Below are positions 1 through 10,607 of a stretch of DNA of 64,000 bases, piece after piece. Within the stretch, counting starts at the first letter, position 1, and each line of letters opens with the position of its first letter. The DNA is from Anthopleura xanthogrammica. Lineage: Eukaryota > Cnidaria > Anthozoa > Actiniaria > Actiniidae. The position numbers and the translations under genes are program-made. The notes under the pieces were generated by a model, which was given only the letters and a program-made list of their open reading frames with translations, had not been told where the DNA came from and made no database searches. The stretch covers positions 8,159,284 to 8,223,283 of the forward strand of contig OZ025215.1 of assembly GCA_964019055.1 (NCBI GenBank). The letters are read 5' to 3'.

Positions 1-379
1 GCCTCACTTGTATGATTCTAAAACAAAAGGATATCACATTTGCATGCATCCGTAAAAACAGCTATTGTTTAAAAAAATACTTTTTGCTATAAATATAGAC
101 TAAATTTTCGAGTCTTGTTCCCTGCTTTTAGTTATGCATACTACTTCATTACATAACATCTTAAAGAAACTAAAGTTTCTCCTTCTACAGTTTATCAACA
201 TTCCTAATGCTCCTTTATTTTAATACTCAAAAGATTCTACAAAACTTTTAGTTAAATTTTTCACAAAAATTCAAACTTTCAAAAAAAAAACTATTGCCAA
301 ATTAAAGCCATTGATATATGCCAAGCTCAACTTATAATCATTTCCCCCTAAATACTGTTTATTTTTCCATTATTTTCAG

Positions 380-3300
380 CTCCAGTTATCAGCACCAGCC
401 TGCTTAATGAAACCACAGAAGTAGGAAAAAAGAGTGTTTTAAAATGTGTGGTAACTGGGTCACCGACACCAGACATAACGTGGTACAAGGGTAGTATTAA
501 TCTACACAACACCCAAAAAGGAAGAATTGCAATAAAAAGGTAATAAGTGATAATTCAAACTTGAGTCCCAAATTTACTGCTAGTGATTTCACTTGGTCCA
601 TGAAACAAAGTTGTATACAGCCTATGAAAAACAAGCAAAAGACTGGGAACAAACACCATGAATGATCAATGATTTGATGCTATATACATATAATATTCTG
701 TTTCAGACTTGACTGGGGATCTCGGTTAAAGATCAAAACTTTACGAGTATCAGATACTGGCAGATACTTTTGTCAAGCAAAAAATAAAGCTGGGGTTGCT
801 GTAAGCAATACTGCACACATTGTTGTCAGAGGTGAGTATGGTAGTGAAAAACTCCTGGGAATCAAGGGTGGCATAGCGGTAGTTGTTGATTCCTAGACTT
901 GGTCACATGTGAAGAAAGCTTGTTAGGTCTCTCTCTACCTTGATTCAAAGTTTTCTCCAGTTTTCCTCTCTCTGCAAAACCTAACAAGCTAAATTCCCAT
1001 TTGTTCTGTGAGTTAACTGTGGCCTGACTTTGATCAGCCCTGAGATTGTTTCATAGCAACCAAAAAACTATTTGCAGCTTTGAAAACCTAGCGTGAACTC
1101 TGCCAAGGAATGAATCTTTATATCTCAAGGGAATGATGTGTTCTGAAATGAAAAGCATTGCAGCCAAATTAATACATTCTATAGAGGCTTTATATCATCT
1201 TGTGATGGCAGTCATGACAGGAAGAAGGAACAATTGAATCTTGTCTAATATGATTTACATGAGAAAGAATTCAGTTACTTTGGCAGAAAGACTCTATTGT
1301 TGTGCCTCCTGTCATGGCTGCCACCACATGATGGTGCAAAGCCCCTATTTGTTTGATTGTCTGAAGCTAAGGCCTCTAACGTTGAATGATGTAGCTCCTA
1401 TTGTTATAGTATGGGCTTAATTTAACTCTTTGGTTATCCTTTGGTGCTGCCCTACATGCCAACTAGGCATTATGGACAGTAAGTAAGTAAGTTAATTTAA
1501 CTCTTACTAAAAATGATTTCCTCTGTTATATTTCTTTTAGATGGCAGTTGTTTTAATGGCTCTGGAGAAAATTATAGAGGCAGTATAAACATAACAGCGA
1601 ATGGTTATACTTGTCAACAATGGAATACCACTTCCACCTACCCAGAGTTACAAGGTGGTCATAATTTCTGTCGGAATCCTGGAGGGCAGAAGAAAGGTCC
1701 TTGGTGTTTTACCACAGATCCTAACAAGAGATATGATTACTGCGGCATTGCACAATGTGGTGAGTGATATATTTTACTTCTGTGAATAGAAGGATTTCAT
1801 GACAGGCATGTTGTGGCTGCAGTGTAATTACATGACAAGAGCTTTCATTTTTTAATCCATTTTTCTTTTCCTTTCCCTTATATTGCTTTACTTTTTTCGG
1901 GGAGAGGCAGTATCCAGGCATAACTATCAGTAAATTCAAACTTCCTCAAAAAACAACAACAACAACAACAACAACAATAAAAACCTGGGGGAAAAAAACA
2001 CAATGTATTATGGGGAATATGAAATGGCAAATAGCTCTTTCCCAAATTACGTCCGGATACACTTGCACTAACCAAGCCTTGGTTTTTATGCATAATATTG
2101 GGGATATTGAGAATGAATATCTCACACTTGCCAACATAGATTTTATTGGATGATTAAACAATAACACAAGGTTAGAGCACTATTTGATTTATTGGCAGCT
2201 TGTAGTCTTTGATTGTTCTATCACCCACTAAAGAAAAAGCCGCTGATAAGAAAAATCGATTTTCAGAGCACTTGACTGAATCTTGGAAAAGGTCTCTATG
2301 AGAACATTTCTATTGTTTGCCCCACAACATAACTGCCATAAATCCCCTCTATGCTGTCGAAAGAGGTATACATTTGTAAGTATGGTATTCTAATTTGATT
2401 CTCTTATTTAATGTCTTCACAGAAGAAACCAAATCCCAACCATCGACTACAGCAGCCACTACTGAAAAACATGTTGGCCATGCAGAATTGTAAGTGTTTA
2501 TAACAGACATTCATTTGCACTGAACCAGCCGAAGGGTATGAATCAATTGCTGTTGGGAATTTCGGGGAACTTGGTATCATAAATATATTGTCTCTCAAGG
2601 CAATCATAGGAGTTTAGGATTGAGGTTGAAGTTGAGTTGCAGGTGGATGCTTTTAGCAGGACAGTTCCTGCCAAAAAGTCCCCTTCACAGTTCCTTTCAC
2701 AGTTCCCTGTGCCATCTTGAAAGGTAGTCATACCTTTGCAGCAAAGCGAGACATGAGGTGTGCTTGCAATGATAAAGACCTTTTTTAACACCTTGGACAA
2801 TTATTCACATGTCTCTATCATTGCAAGCTCACCATTCATCTCACTTCGATGCAAAGGCATGGCTACCTTTCAAGATGGTGCAGGGAACTGTGAACTGATG
2901 GACTATTAAAATGAAGTCCATCAGTATAACCCATAGAGAGAATCACTCTGTTATCAAGCATGAAACACTGAATTTGAATTTCTTAAAAATTTCATTTTTT
3001 TAATGGGGAAAAAACCTCATCTGTAAAATGTGTGCCTGAGTTTTTGGCGGAGAGGTGAAATTTGGGGTGGGGTCGTTCGGTCCCCTTCCTGTGCCATTAC
3101 CCTTTATCTCATAAACTAAGGTAGTTCTCGTTGTTTCAGCACCTATCCAGCCCCCACTGCACACCCAGGATACTGTGTTCGCTACACAGGAAGCAAATGC
3201 TCTTCCTACATCAACCGTCGAAAGACCGTGTACATAAAAGCTGTCAACCAGCAAAGCTCCATAGAAAAGAAACTAGAAATTGCACTAAATGCGATATCAT

Positions 3301-6300
3301 CATCAAAGAAACTAAGCGACAGGTGCAAGCCATATGTACTGCCTCTTCTGTGCCATTACTTGTTCCCCTATTGTGATGATGTAGCCACAGAACCCAAACC
3401 AAGACCAATATGTTATGAAGAATGCGACTTGTTAAGGAAAGACATCTGTCGAGATGAGTATATAGTCGCCAAGAGAGAGTCTTTGGAACACGTTTTATTC
3501 CCTGATTGTTCTTTGTTGCCGATGAAGGAAAGCAAAGAAGGAAAGAACTGTATTCCACTGAGGTTGCCGTTTACTAGAGGAGTCAGGTTTAGGGAAAAGA
3601 AAGGTATAATAAACAACAGTTCTTTAGCTCGCGGTGTCAACTCGATGGCACCTTCAAATTTAAATCTTATCAACACCCAAAAAAAACACTGGACTAAACA
3701 AAGTCACGGCATGGCTTACTCACAGATCGGAAAACCGGAGAACCCGCCTGGGAAACACCCTTGAATCAAAGGAGGGATCTAACAAACTCTACTCACATGT
3801 GATGTCGAGTCTAGAACTGAATGCACCACCTCGAGCTCACTCGGAATAACATGTGTGTAGAGTTTGTTAGGTCCCTTTGATTCGAGAGTCGGTTTTTCTC
3901 CAGTTTCTCCGGTTTACCTGCTTCCTAGTCCAGAACTGGACCCACTTTTCTCAGGAACTGATTATTTTATATCGCAAAAATAAAAGGAAAACAGCGCGCG
4001 CGCGAAATACACAGAATCTTTACGATTCTTACCAGTCTCCTTCCACTACTCGGATCGTCCTCGCCGCGCGCGCATCGATAAAAGTGGGTCCATTTCTGGA
4101 CTATAGATTCCCATATGTTTATTTGTGAGTTAGCCTTGCCCTGACTTTGATCAACCAGGTGACCATCTTTCTGTGATATGGATTCATGAGCTGATTCATA
4201 AACATTGATTAAAGTTAAGTCACCTTTCTTTCAGGCGATCGTTGCTTTAACGGCACAGGTGAACATTACCAAGGCAACGTCAGTGTGACCGAGAAGGGAT
4301 ACTCGTGTCAGCGTTGGAACTCCACTGAACCGCACTACCACTTAATGTCGCCTGCTGTGCATCATGAGCTGCGTGGTGGTCATAACTTCTGTCGGAATCC
4401 TGGAGGAAAGAAGGATCGACCTTGGTGCTTCACCACCGATCCTAAGAAGAGATACGACTACTGTGCTATTGCGCGCTGCGGTGAGTTTGAGTGAAGAATC
4501 ACTCTGCTGGAGTCGTTACACAAAGCACAATAGTCCTTGCTTTTACGAGGGTAACACAGCAGTTATAGCCAGTGGCTAACTTACCCATGGCCCTCGTTCC
4601 ATTATCGGATTGGAATTTAGAAATTGAATTGGTTTTGAAGGGAAAAAACCTTCGAAGTACATGAGAGAACCAACTACGAAATCCACTTACATAAAATAGC
4701 AAGTCGTTTTAATTAACACACATCTTAAGGCCCTGTTATATGTTAAAACGTTTAGCTGAGACTTGTACACAACGGCGTTGCAAGATAAGTTTCATGGGGG
4801 TGTTACACGATGCAATTTCGTTCTGAAATTTGTTCGGGAAACAAGTTTCGGTTCGTTTGTACAAGTAGAAAGCAGTTCTACTTTTCGTGAAACTTTCACA
4901 AAGCTGAGATGTTACACAGAGCATGTCGTTCTGAAACTTGTCTCGCAACGCCGTTGCACACAAGTTCTCTTGTTCATCATGCCTCATTCATGTTTGTACC
5001 CAAGCTAGACCACAATGCACCCTGTTTATCGAACTCAGAAAAACCTATTAACACTACCTTTGCACTTCCTTTCTTCCCTTACAGAAGAAGACCCGCCCAC
5101 GATCCATGTGGTCAGCATCTTGTACACAGTAATCCCATGTCTTATCATCGCTATTGTGTTTTCGTCTGTGGTCATCTTCATCTGTTGGAGGTGTCACAAA
5201 CAAATCATTTACAATGCCAATCAAACGGCCACGCCCCTTATGCCCGTCACTGTCAAGACGGTTTCCAAGGTGAGGCTAATTAACAGAAGTTTATTAGAGA
5301 TTTATTAACTTATTACTATTGGTTTAGCGCGTGCAAAATGGGAGATATTCAGGCTGGTACAGATTATCAATGTCAAATTTCATTATCATCATCAAGATCA
5401 CCCGATTATCCTGATCATCTCATCATTGTCATACCACCACCACCATCATCTCATAATCATCATCATCACTCTTTACGCCAGAAGGCGCAGAAGGCCAATT
5501 TCAAATGTATTTGCGGTTTATTATCCTAAAGACAACCTCCACTACTTCCACTGAGACGTTTGGATTTTTGGCCCTCGCCAATAAAAAAAAACAATTTAAT
5601 TCAACTCAGACCCTTGTGAATTTGACGGGCGGAAGCCAAAACAAAAAAGCGTGGCGCATATGGAGTGGTCACTGAAACGTGAAGAGCGCTCTTTGATCTC
5701 ATTGCGCGCATTCGGTTTTCCCAGCTCACACTAACTGGACAATGGTACCATATAGTAACCATCTTCTGTTTCTTCCTGGGTAAACAATTTTTGTTCTTTG
5801 CAGATACAGATGCTTTAAGATCTTATTGCGCGCATTCCCTAGGTTTTTCCCAGTTCCAACTGTAAACGAAAAATGGTACCAAATAGTAGCCATCTTCTAA
5901 AGTTTAACTGGGGTAAATTGTTTTTCTTTCCAGATGCAAGAAATGAAAGAATCTCTCCATCTTTTAAAAGAACTTGGAGAAGGAGAGTTTGGAAAGATAT
6001 ATCACGGAGAAATCTCCACACGGCAAGACAATAAAATGGTCGTCACTCAGGTCCTCATTTCGGGGCTGAGAAAATCACACGACCAAACTCAAAGACAAGA
6101 GTTCCTCGATGAAAAAGAAACTTGGCTTAAATTCGCGCACCCGAATGTCCTGCCTATTCTGAGTATTCTCGACCAGGGGCACCCGGCTTATGTACTCTAC
6201 GAGTATCTAGAATGCGGCACACTTCATGAGTACTTGATCCGACACGCACCCATCGATGATGCGCTCGAAGACAGTGAAGATTCGGCAACTCTTTGGTGCT

Positions 6301-6815
6301 ACGACTTATTATCGATTGCGTACCAGATCGCGGCGGGCATGAATTATCTATCTGATATTGATTATGTTCACGGAGATCTAGCTACGAGAAACTGTATGAT
6401 AGGGTCGAGATTTGAAGTGAAGATAACCGATCTGGCTGCAACGCGATCGGGGTATGCGCATGACTATTATCGATTACCCAACAGGCGTCCGCTACCCGTA
6501 CGTTGGATGGCTCCCGAGAGCATCATTAGCTATAGATTCACTACAGAATCAGATATATGGTCCTTTGGGGTGGTTCTGTGGGAGCTCTTTTCGTACGGTG
6601 CTCAGCCATACTATGGTTTATCGAACGAGGACGTCATGCATCGGTTCAGAGAGTTCGTACTCTTGCCGTGCCCGTTAGACTGTCCGGCCAGCGTGTATTC
6701 CCTAATGAACGACTGCTGGAATATTCTTCCTCCAAGCAGACCGAGGTTCAGCTCGATCTACAAGATTTTATGCGCTTTAAGATGCGAAAGTACTTTTCCA
6801 GCGTTGCCAACGTGA
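380..6815 (+). CDS. ROR: ROR-family receptor pseudokinase, 5'-partial (Ig-kringle-Frizzled-kringle-TM-kinase-like)
   Basis: Eight exons read in one frame: 380-539, 707-831, 1541-1759, 2423-2489, 3140-3603, 4235-4480, 5085-5269, 5934-6815 (about 781 residues; signal peptide and start lie upstream of the window). Exons 1-2 give an Ig domain (LKC, WYK, DTGRYFC). Exons 3 and 6 each give a six-cysteine kringle (GGHNFCRNPGG, PWCFTTDP). Exon 4 is a short Thr-rich linker. Exon 5 is a cysteine-rich Frizzled domain, the Wnt-binding module of ROR proteins. Exon 7 holds a hydrophobic membrane segment, then a basic WRCHK stop-transfer. Exon 8 is a complete kinase-like domain with a glycine loop (GEGEFG), VHGDLATRN, RWMAPES and SDIWSFGVVLWE, closest to ROR. 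The beta3 lysine is Gln (codon 6048-6050), HRD is HGD and DFG is DLA, so catalysis is unlikely. The protein ends just after the kinase fold, without the Ser/Thr/Pro-rich tail of vertebrate RORs. Known RORs have one kringle, after the Frizzled domain; the extra kringle is unusual. The Frizzled donor (GTATAA) is the weakest junction. Confidence 0.93.
1184..1345. mobile_element. foldback (MITE-like) element in ROR intron
   Basis: Two inverted arms of about 45 bp (around 1184-1232 and 1300-1345) match with a few mismatches; shared core TGATGGCAGTCATGACAGG against its reverse complement. It has no coding capacity and lies in the intron before the first kringle exon. Confidence 0.6.
2677..2906. mobile_element. 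MITE-like foldback, family copy 1
   Basis: The terminal inverted repeats contain CAGTTCCCTGTGCCATCTTG and its complement; the ends read AGTCC and GGACT. The interior includes a stretch on clearing cell-sized spacing of TCTCTATCATTGCAAGCTCA. The same arms and interior recur at 34125-34350. It lies in the ROR intron between the linker and Frizzled exons. Confidence 0.7.
3712..3925. mobile_element. two SINE-body fragments in inverted orientation
   Basis: The left part carries the reverse complement of the SINE body (CCGGAGAA, TTGAATCAAAGG) and the right part carries the forward form (CCTTTGATTCGAG, TTTTTCTCCAG, TCTCCGG). Together they form an inverted pair within the ROR intron between the Frizzled and second kringle exons. 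The motifs match the body of the tRNA-derived SINEs at 32.1 and 48.4 kb. Confidence 0.5.
3926..4103. mobile_element. TAGTCCAGAA-type MITE, copy 1
   Basis: The ends are inverted (TAGTCCAGAACTGGACCCAC against GTGGGTCCATTTCTGGACTA). The interior holds an alternating GC run and CAGTCTCCTTCCACTACTCG. A second full copy lies at 24167-24359, so this is a mobile family. It is inside a ROR intron. Confidence 0.75.
4538..4690 (-). mobile_element. SINE 3' part, minus orientation
   Basis: Contains the complement of the SINE tail (TTTTACGAGGGTAACAC, ATGGCCCTCGTTCCAT) and then body sequence (CCTTCGAAGTACATGAGAG). The same tail occurs at 31950-32155, 48887-48960 and 53757-53830. It sits just after the second kringle exon of ROR. 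Confidence 0.65.
4761..4965. mobile_element. foldback element in ROR intron
   Basis: Inverted arms of about 35 bp surround CAACGGCGTTGCAAGATAAG on the left and CTCGCAACGCCGTTG on the right. A non-coding interior of about 135 bp carries further short inverted pieces. No second copy was seen in the window. Confidence 0.6.
4990..5050. mobile_element. single arm of the 61.4-kb foldback family
   Basis: Contains GTTTGTACCCAAGCTAGACC followed by ACAATGCA and a CAGAAAAACCTATT end, matching the right arm of the element at 61412-61557. It lies about 35 bp before the acceptor of the ROR transmembrane exon. Confidence 0.55.
5700..5937 (+). repeat. tandem duplication carrying two splice acceptors before the ROR kinase exon
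   Basis: Two diverged copies of about 124 bp share ATTGCGCGCATTC, TTTTCCCAG, AATGGTACCA and GTAACCATCTTCT/GTAGCCATCTTCT. Each ends in a pyrimidine tract plus CAGAT. The first CAG (about 5801-5803) leads to a stop within a few codons; the second (5931-5933) opens the kinase exon. Confidence 0.7.
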
Positions 6816-8037
6816 AAGAATTCACTTGGTCAACTTGTTTTCGATGCGTTCCTCGAACACGAAAATTAACCCGAAGACGAAGACGTAGCGTCGAGAATGG
6901 TGTTTCTTTATACACCATGGTGGTGCAGATTTGTAACGCCACGTGCTAAGGATAACACTACCATCCTGCCTAAACAAAACGATGTCTCCAACTAAAAATC
7001 GTTAGTTATACCACTGCACATTAGTAGAGCAGCGGTTTGTAAACGTACTGCATGCGCAATGACTGCCATTTTCTTTGCGCTTGTTTTTATTGGTTCTAGT
7101 TTAATTTGTAAATTGAAAATCACCAAGACAGTGGTGTGAGTCATGTGACAGTCGTGTCATAAATATTCTTATAAGTTTACTAGCTTTATTAGCTTCCTTC
7201 GGAAAATATAATTTTAGGAAATGAATGGGACTATCATTCTACCAATTTAACTTTAGGAAAGAGGTTTCATCGCTATTACACGGTTACTGATTTGAGTGAC
7301 AAGAATCCCCAAGAATCTTGAAAGTCGTATCGAAAGAACTAGCTACTCTAACAAAGTTTAGGCTGGTTGCAATATTGCAATCGACCATCTGAGCCCACGA
7401 TATGGGGTCCATTCAGCGGTAGTTTGTTGAAGAATCGGTATTCTTGTATCATTTTAGTATTTCTACCCATACTCCTTTACGGTCCCGTCGCTTAGGCTTG
7501 AGGCCAGTCAACGACGACTACTGCGATCCGATCCTGCTGTACGAAGAGAGGATGTTTGGGGCAACAAACACTGAGAGGGATGAGAGGGAGGGAGAGTTGA
7601 GTGAACATTTCTAGTTGGTCCTAAAGACAAAACAATAAGTTCCAATTCTCAGGAGATTGAAATTTTGACCACCAAATTGAGCTGCTTTGACGTCACGTGC
7701 AAGGGATCCATAAAATATGTTTTGCTAGTAGGTCTTCCGTCCAAAATGTTCCAGAATAACAATAGTATTAATATCTATTAGTTATTGCTTCAGCCTATGA
7801 TTCCATTTCCAAGAAATTTAAGAGAGATTAATGTTTGACTTCGGATCGAATGACTTTTTTCGTTCAAGTTTATGTTCAAATAATACAGAAATAATATAAA
7901 TTGATAAAATCTTAATAATCAATAAAAAGAAATTTAATAAAACAAATACTTATTTCAATTTGTATTTGTGTATTTCGATTAAAAAAAAAATAACGAAAAA
8001 AAATTCGAATGCGAGATGTTCTGGACAGGTACTAACT

Positions 8038-8410
8038 GTTACAGTGCGGACACTTGAACAAAACTGACCAATCAGATAACACCTAAAAACAATGACATTC
8101 CAACAAAAACAGTCTGGGCCAATCAGCTTTAAGAATTCGAAACTTGTATTTTAACAAAGCTTTGGACTAGGATTTGCTATATTATCGTTTGAAAATAGGG
8201 ATTTTTCGAATACAGGAGGACAGAAAATATTTCCTATATCAACTTGGGATCAGTAGAACTTTCACAACTGCGTTTTCGACAGAAATTACGCTCGTAAGTT
8301 TTCGATGCTGTTTTATGTTTCAACTGTTCAAAATGGCCGTGAGAACGTGATGTTCTGATTGGCTTATACTGTAATCAGTTCAATCTCTGCTTGTGGTCCT
8401 AGTTAGTGAG
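8038..8410. mobile_element. MITE related to the 57.6-kb element, diverged
   Basis: Starts with GTGCGGACACTTGAAC, then AAACTGACCAATCAGATAAC, close to the left end of the element at 57643-57875. Its right part (GAGAACGTGATGTTCTGATT) matches the interior of that element in reverse complement. The order appears rearranged or internally enlarged. Confidence 0.5.
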
Positions 8411-9234
8411 TTTGTACTGTAAATATGCAATATACGTTTTCCGTTGTTGAATTTATTCGATCAAAAACAACTTCGACAGCCTGAGGTTGTTTTTTTCCCG
8501 CAAAACTTGACATCCCTGGTTTAATTTTTCTCTTGTACTTTCAAATATTTTCTATCCTAATATCTAGCTATAAGTTGTAGCGTCTCAGGTACCAGGAATG
8601 GCCATCCATAGAACATTTTAAACACATGAAGTGATGGCAAGAAGAAAAAACAGCCTCGCGCAGCCTCGGGGTTAAGGAAGATAAGATAATATTGCATCAT
8701 TATTTCAGACAATACAACAACAACAAAACACGCCAAGTTTAATTTGCACTGAGAGCTCAAAAGCCTGGGAACGAGTAGAGTAGGGTAGAGCCCTCTTTAA
8801 TCTACCATGAAATTTAACGATGAAAATGCCGTGAAAGCCGTAACCAGAAAAAGCTGGTTCCCGTTCTCGGATTTCTCCAGAGTTTCTCTGGGGACGTGAA
8901 TGCTTAGTTAAGAATATACTGACTGATACACAAGCCTTACTTTGAATCAATTTTATTCTTTTCAATACATTTCAGTGGCAATGCCCGTGATATATTAACG
9001 TGATTATCAATTCCAGGGGGAAATGTAACAAAACTAATTCTACAAGGAATAGGGGGGATGTTGATAATCTACAGGTAATGTTGCTATGACTACGGATAGC
9101 ACCAGCCTCCTTAAAGATGCTGATTATAATTTACAAGGTCCGATTCATTCACGCCATGTCTTTGCTAAATCGTCCTGAAATAAAAAGAAATCAAAATTAT
9201 CGTTAGGATTCGTCGAGAATGGTGCGTGCGTCTT

Positions 9235-9441
9235 TAGACGATCGTACATGCATCTCTTTAGCTTAGATGTAATGTTTACCCATTTCAGACCACGTGTCAT
9301 TCTCTTGAGAATAAGAATCTTTGTTTGAGTTGTATCCATATTCATGTGTCTTCTCGTGCACAACCGTTAAACAAAGAAATGATACTCTAGGGAATGACAC
9401 GGTCTGAAATGAGAAACATGCTCAAGCTAAAGAGGTCTATT
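9235..9441. mobile_element. palindromic element, family copy 1
   Basis: Inverted arms contain CCATTTCAGACCACGTGTCA and TGACACGGTCTGAAATG, bounded by TAGAC and GGTCTAT. The interior shares AGTTGTATCCATATTCATGT with copies at 57890-58022 and 61994-62194. Confidence 0.75.
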
Positions 9442-10406
9442 CTTGATTTTCATGTGACGTCATAGCCGCCATGTTGGGAAATTTGAAAATAGATTTTTAC
9501 AAGAATGCCATGTCCTTTGTTATTTCATTTTCTTGAGATGATATAATTGCAAACCAAGAATTCACAATTTCGCTAGAATGTAAGGTTTTTAGGCAATTTT
9601 TCAAATGATCGCGTTTTGAACTTTTTGAAACACACTCGACGAGCAATTCACGACTGAGCATGCACACGCCGATAAACTCGACCGATGATGACAGATATTT
9701 AGAAAGACGAGGGAAAAATCCAACCGCGCTTGGTCAAACTCTTTGCGGTTCCTTTATGGAGGGAGGATCAAGAAAATCACGTTTGAAGTTCAGTTGAAAA
9801 CCATGTTACAGCAGTGACCCCACACAATTTATCACAATAGTAAACTAACAGCCACTCGGAAGCACAGTGTAATTCAAGAATCATGTCATAGCTGCCCTAA
9901 AGCATCCAATCAGAGTCGATCGCGAGTTTGCAATCTCGTACAAGTTTGACATTCACTTTAATCACATATGCCGTTGTTACTACTGATTATATATCTGCAG
10001 TAACTAGATAATTTTTTTCTACTTTAATCCGATTAACTCGACGTGATCTCGATGCGACCTGACTGAATAGGCGACTCATTATCATACTATATGCAAGTTG
10101 ATAGAACATGTGATATTTTAACACCCTTAAACATCCACTTACAAATGACCACGCAGTTCAAGGGGACACTAATGAAGTCCTTCACCAGCATTCACGGAAA
10201 GCAACGCACATATACACGTATTATTATTTTTTTTAGGAAAACATGCCGGTTAAAAATGAAACTTGCGCGCCTCATCAGCAAGCGCGCACTTTTTGACTGA
10301 TACTTTAGAGTCCGAACTTGAAAATTTCCATTCTACTCGAGAAGCAGCATTAGGTGACTTTTAATCATCAACTTTGTGATACAAAAACATTGACTGAATC
10401 GTGATA

Positions 10407-10595
10407 CTAACGTTTCTTGAATCTTGAGTCCTGGGGGAATCCTTCATAATATTGCTCGTAAAAATCTCGGGGAAGACCGTCTTCTCGTGCTAAGGGGATG
10501 TTATTTCTGCCATTTCTCAGAAAGGCGTCTCCTGTCTGGACCATAACACCGGCAATAAGGACAACAAGAAGTACAAGAACTGTTCCTTTAGACAT
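10407..10595 (-). CDS. secreted neuropeptide precursor, FLRN-Gly (Antho-RNamide-like), gene 1
   Basis: A 62-residue open frame. Residues 1-24 form a hydrophobic signal peptide ending in GDA, followed directly by FLRNGR. Signal-peptidase cleavage would expose FLRN-Gly-Arg: Gly is the usual amide donor and Arg a processing site, giving FLRN-amide. Sea anemones contain Antho-RNamide, 3-phenyllactyl-Leu-Arg-Asn-amide, whose expected precursor is Phe-Leu-Arg-Asn-Gly. The remainder is an acidic, Tyr-rich spacer (DFYEQYYEGF) with a basic end (FKKR). The ATG at 10593-10595 lies 12 bases after a minus-strand acceptor (CAG, 10610-10608), so a 5'UTR intron is likely, with its first exon at 14025-14092. 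The last codons contain AAAC|GTTAGT, a weak possible donor in phase 1, where genes 2 and 3 splice to a tiny last exon; I found no clear downstream exon. Signal peptide and motif are direct observations; processing is inferred. Confidence 0.82.
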   Translation of the reverse strand: MSKGTVLVLLVVLIAGVMVQTGDAFLRNGRNNIPLAREDGLPRDFYEQYYEGFPQDSRFKKR

Positions 10596-10607
10596 GATGA
10601 TTAGTTT

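Larger units (their letters stand above)
6816..10406. other. ROR 3' flank, no further gene seen
   Basis: AT-rich sequence without a convincing coding exon. It should contain the ROR 3'UTR; AATAAA at 7921-7926 is a possible but distant polyadenylation signal. Two repeat elements (about 8038-8410 and 9235-9441) lie in it. ATTAAA on the minus strand near 10359 may serve the peptide gene to the right. Confidence 0.5.

Noticed and set aside
3228..3764. 178-codon frame as a stand-alone gene
   Set aside because: It is the Frizzled exon of ROR read through its donor at 3603 into the intron.
6557..6949. 130-codon frame overlapping the kinase exon
   Set aside because: Shadow of the ROR kinase frame.
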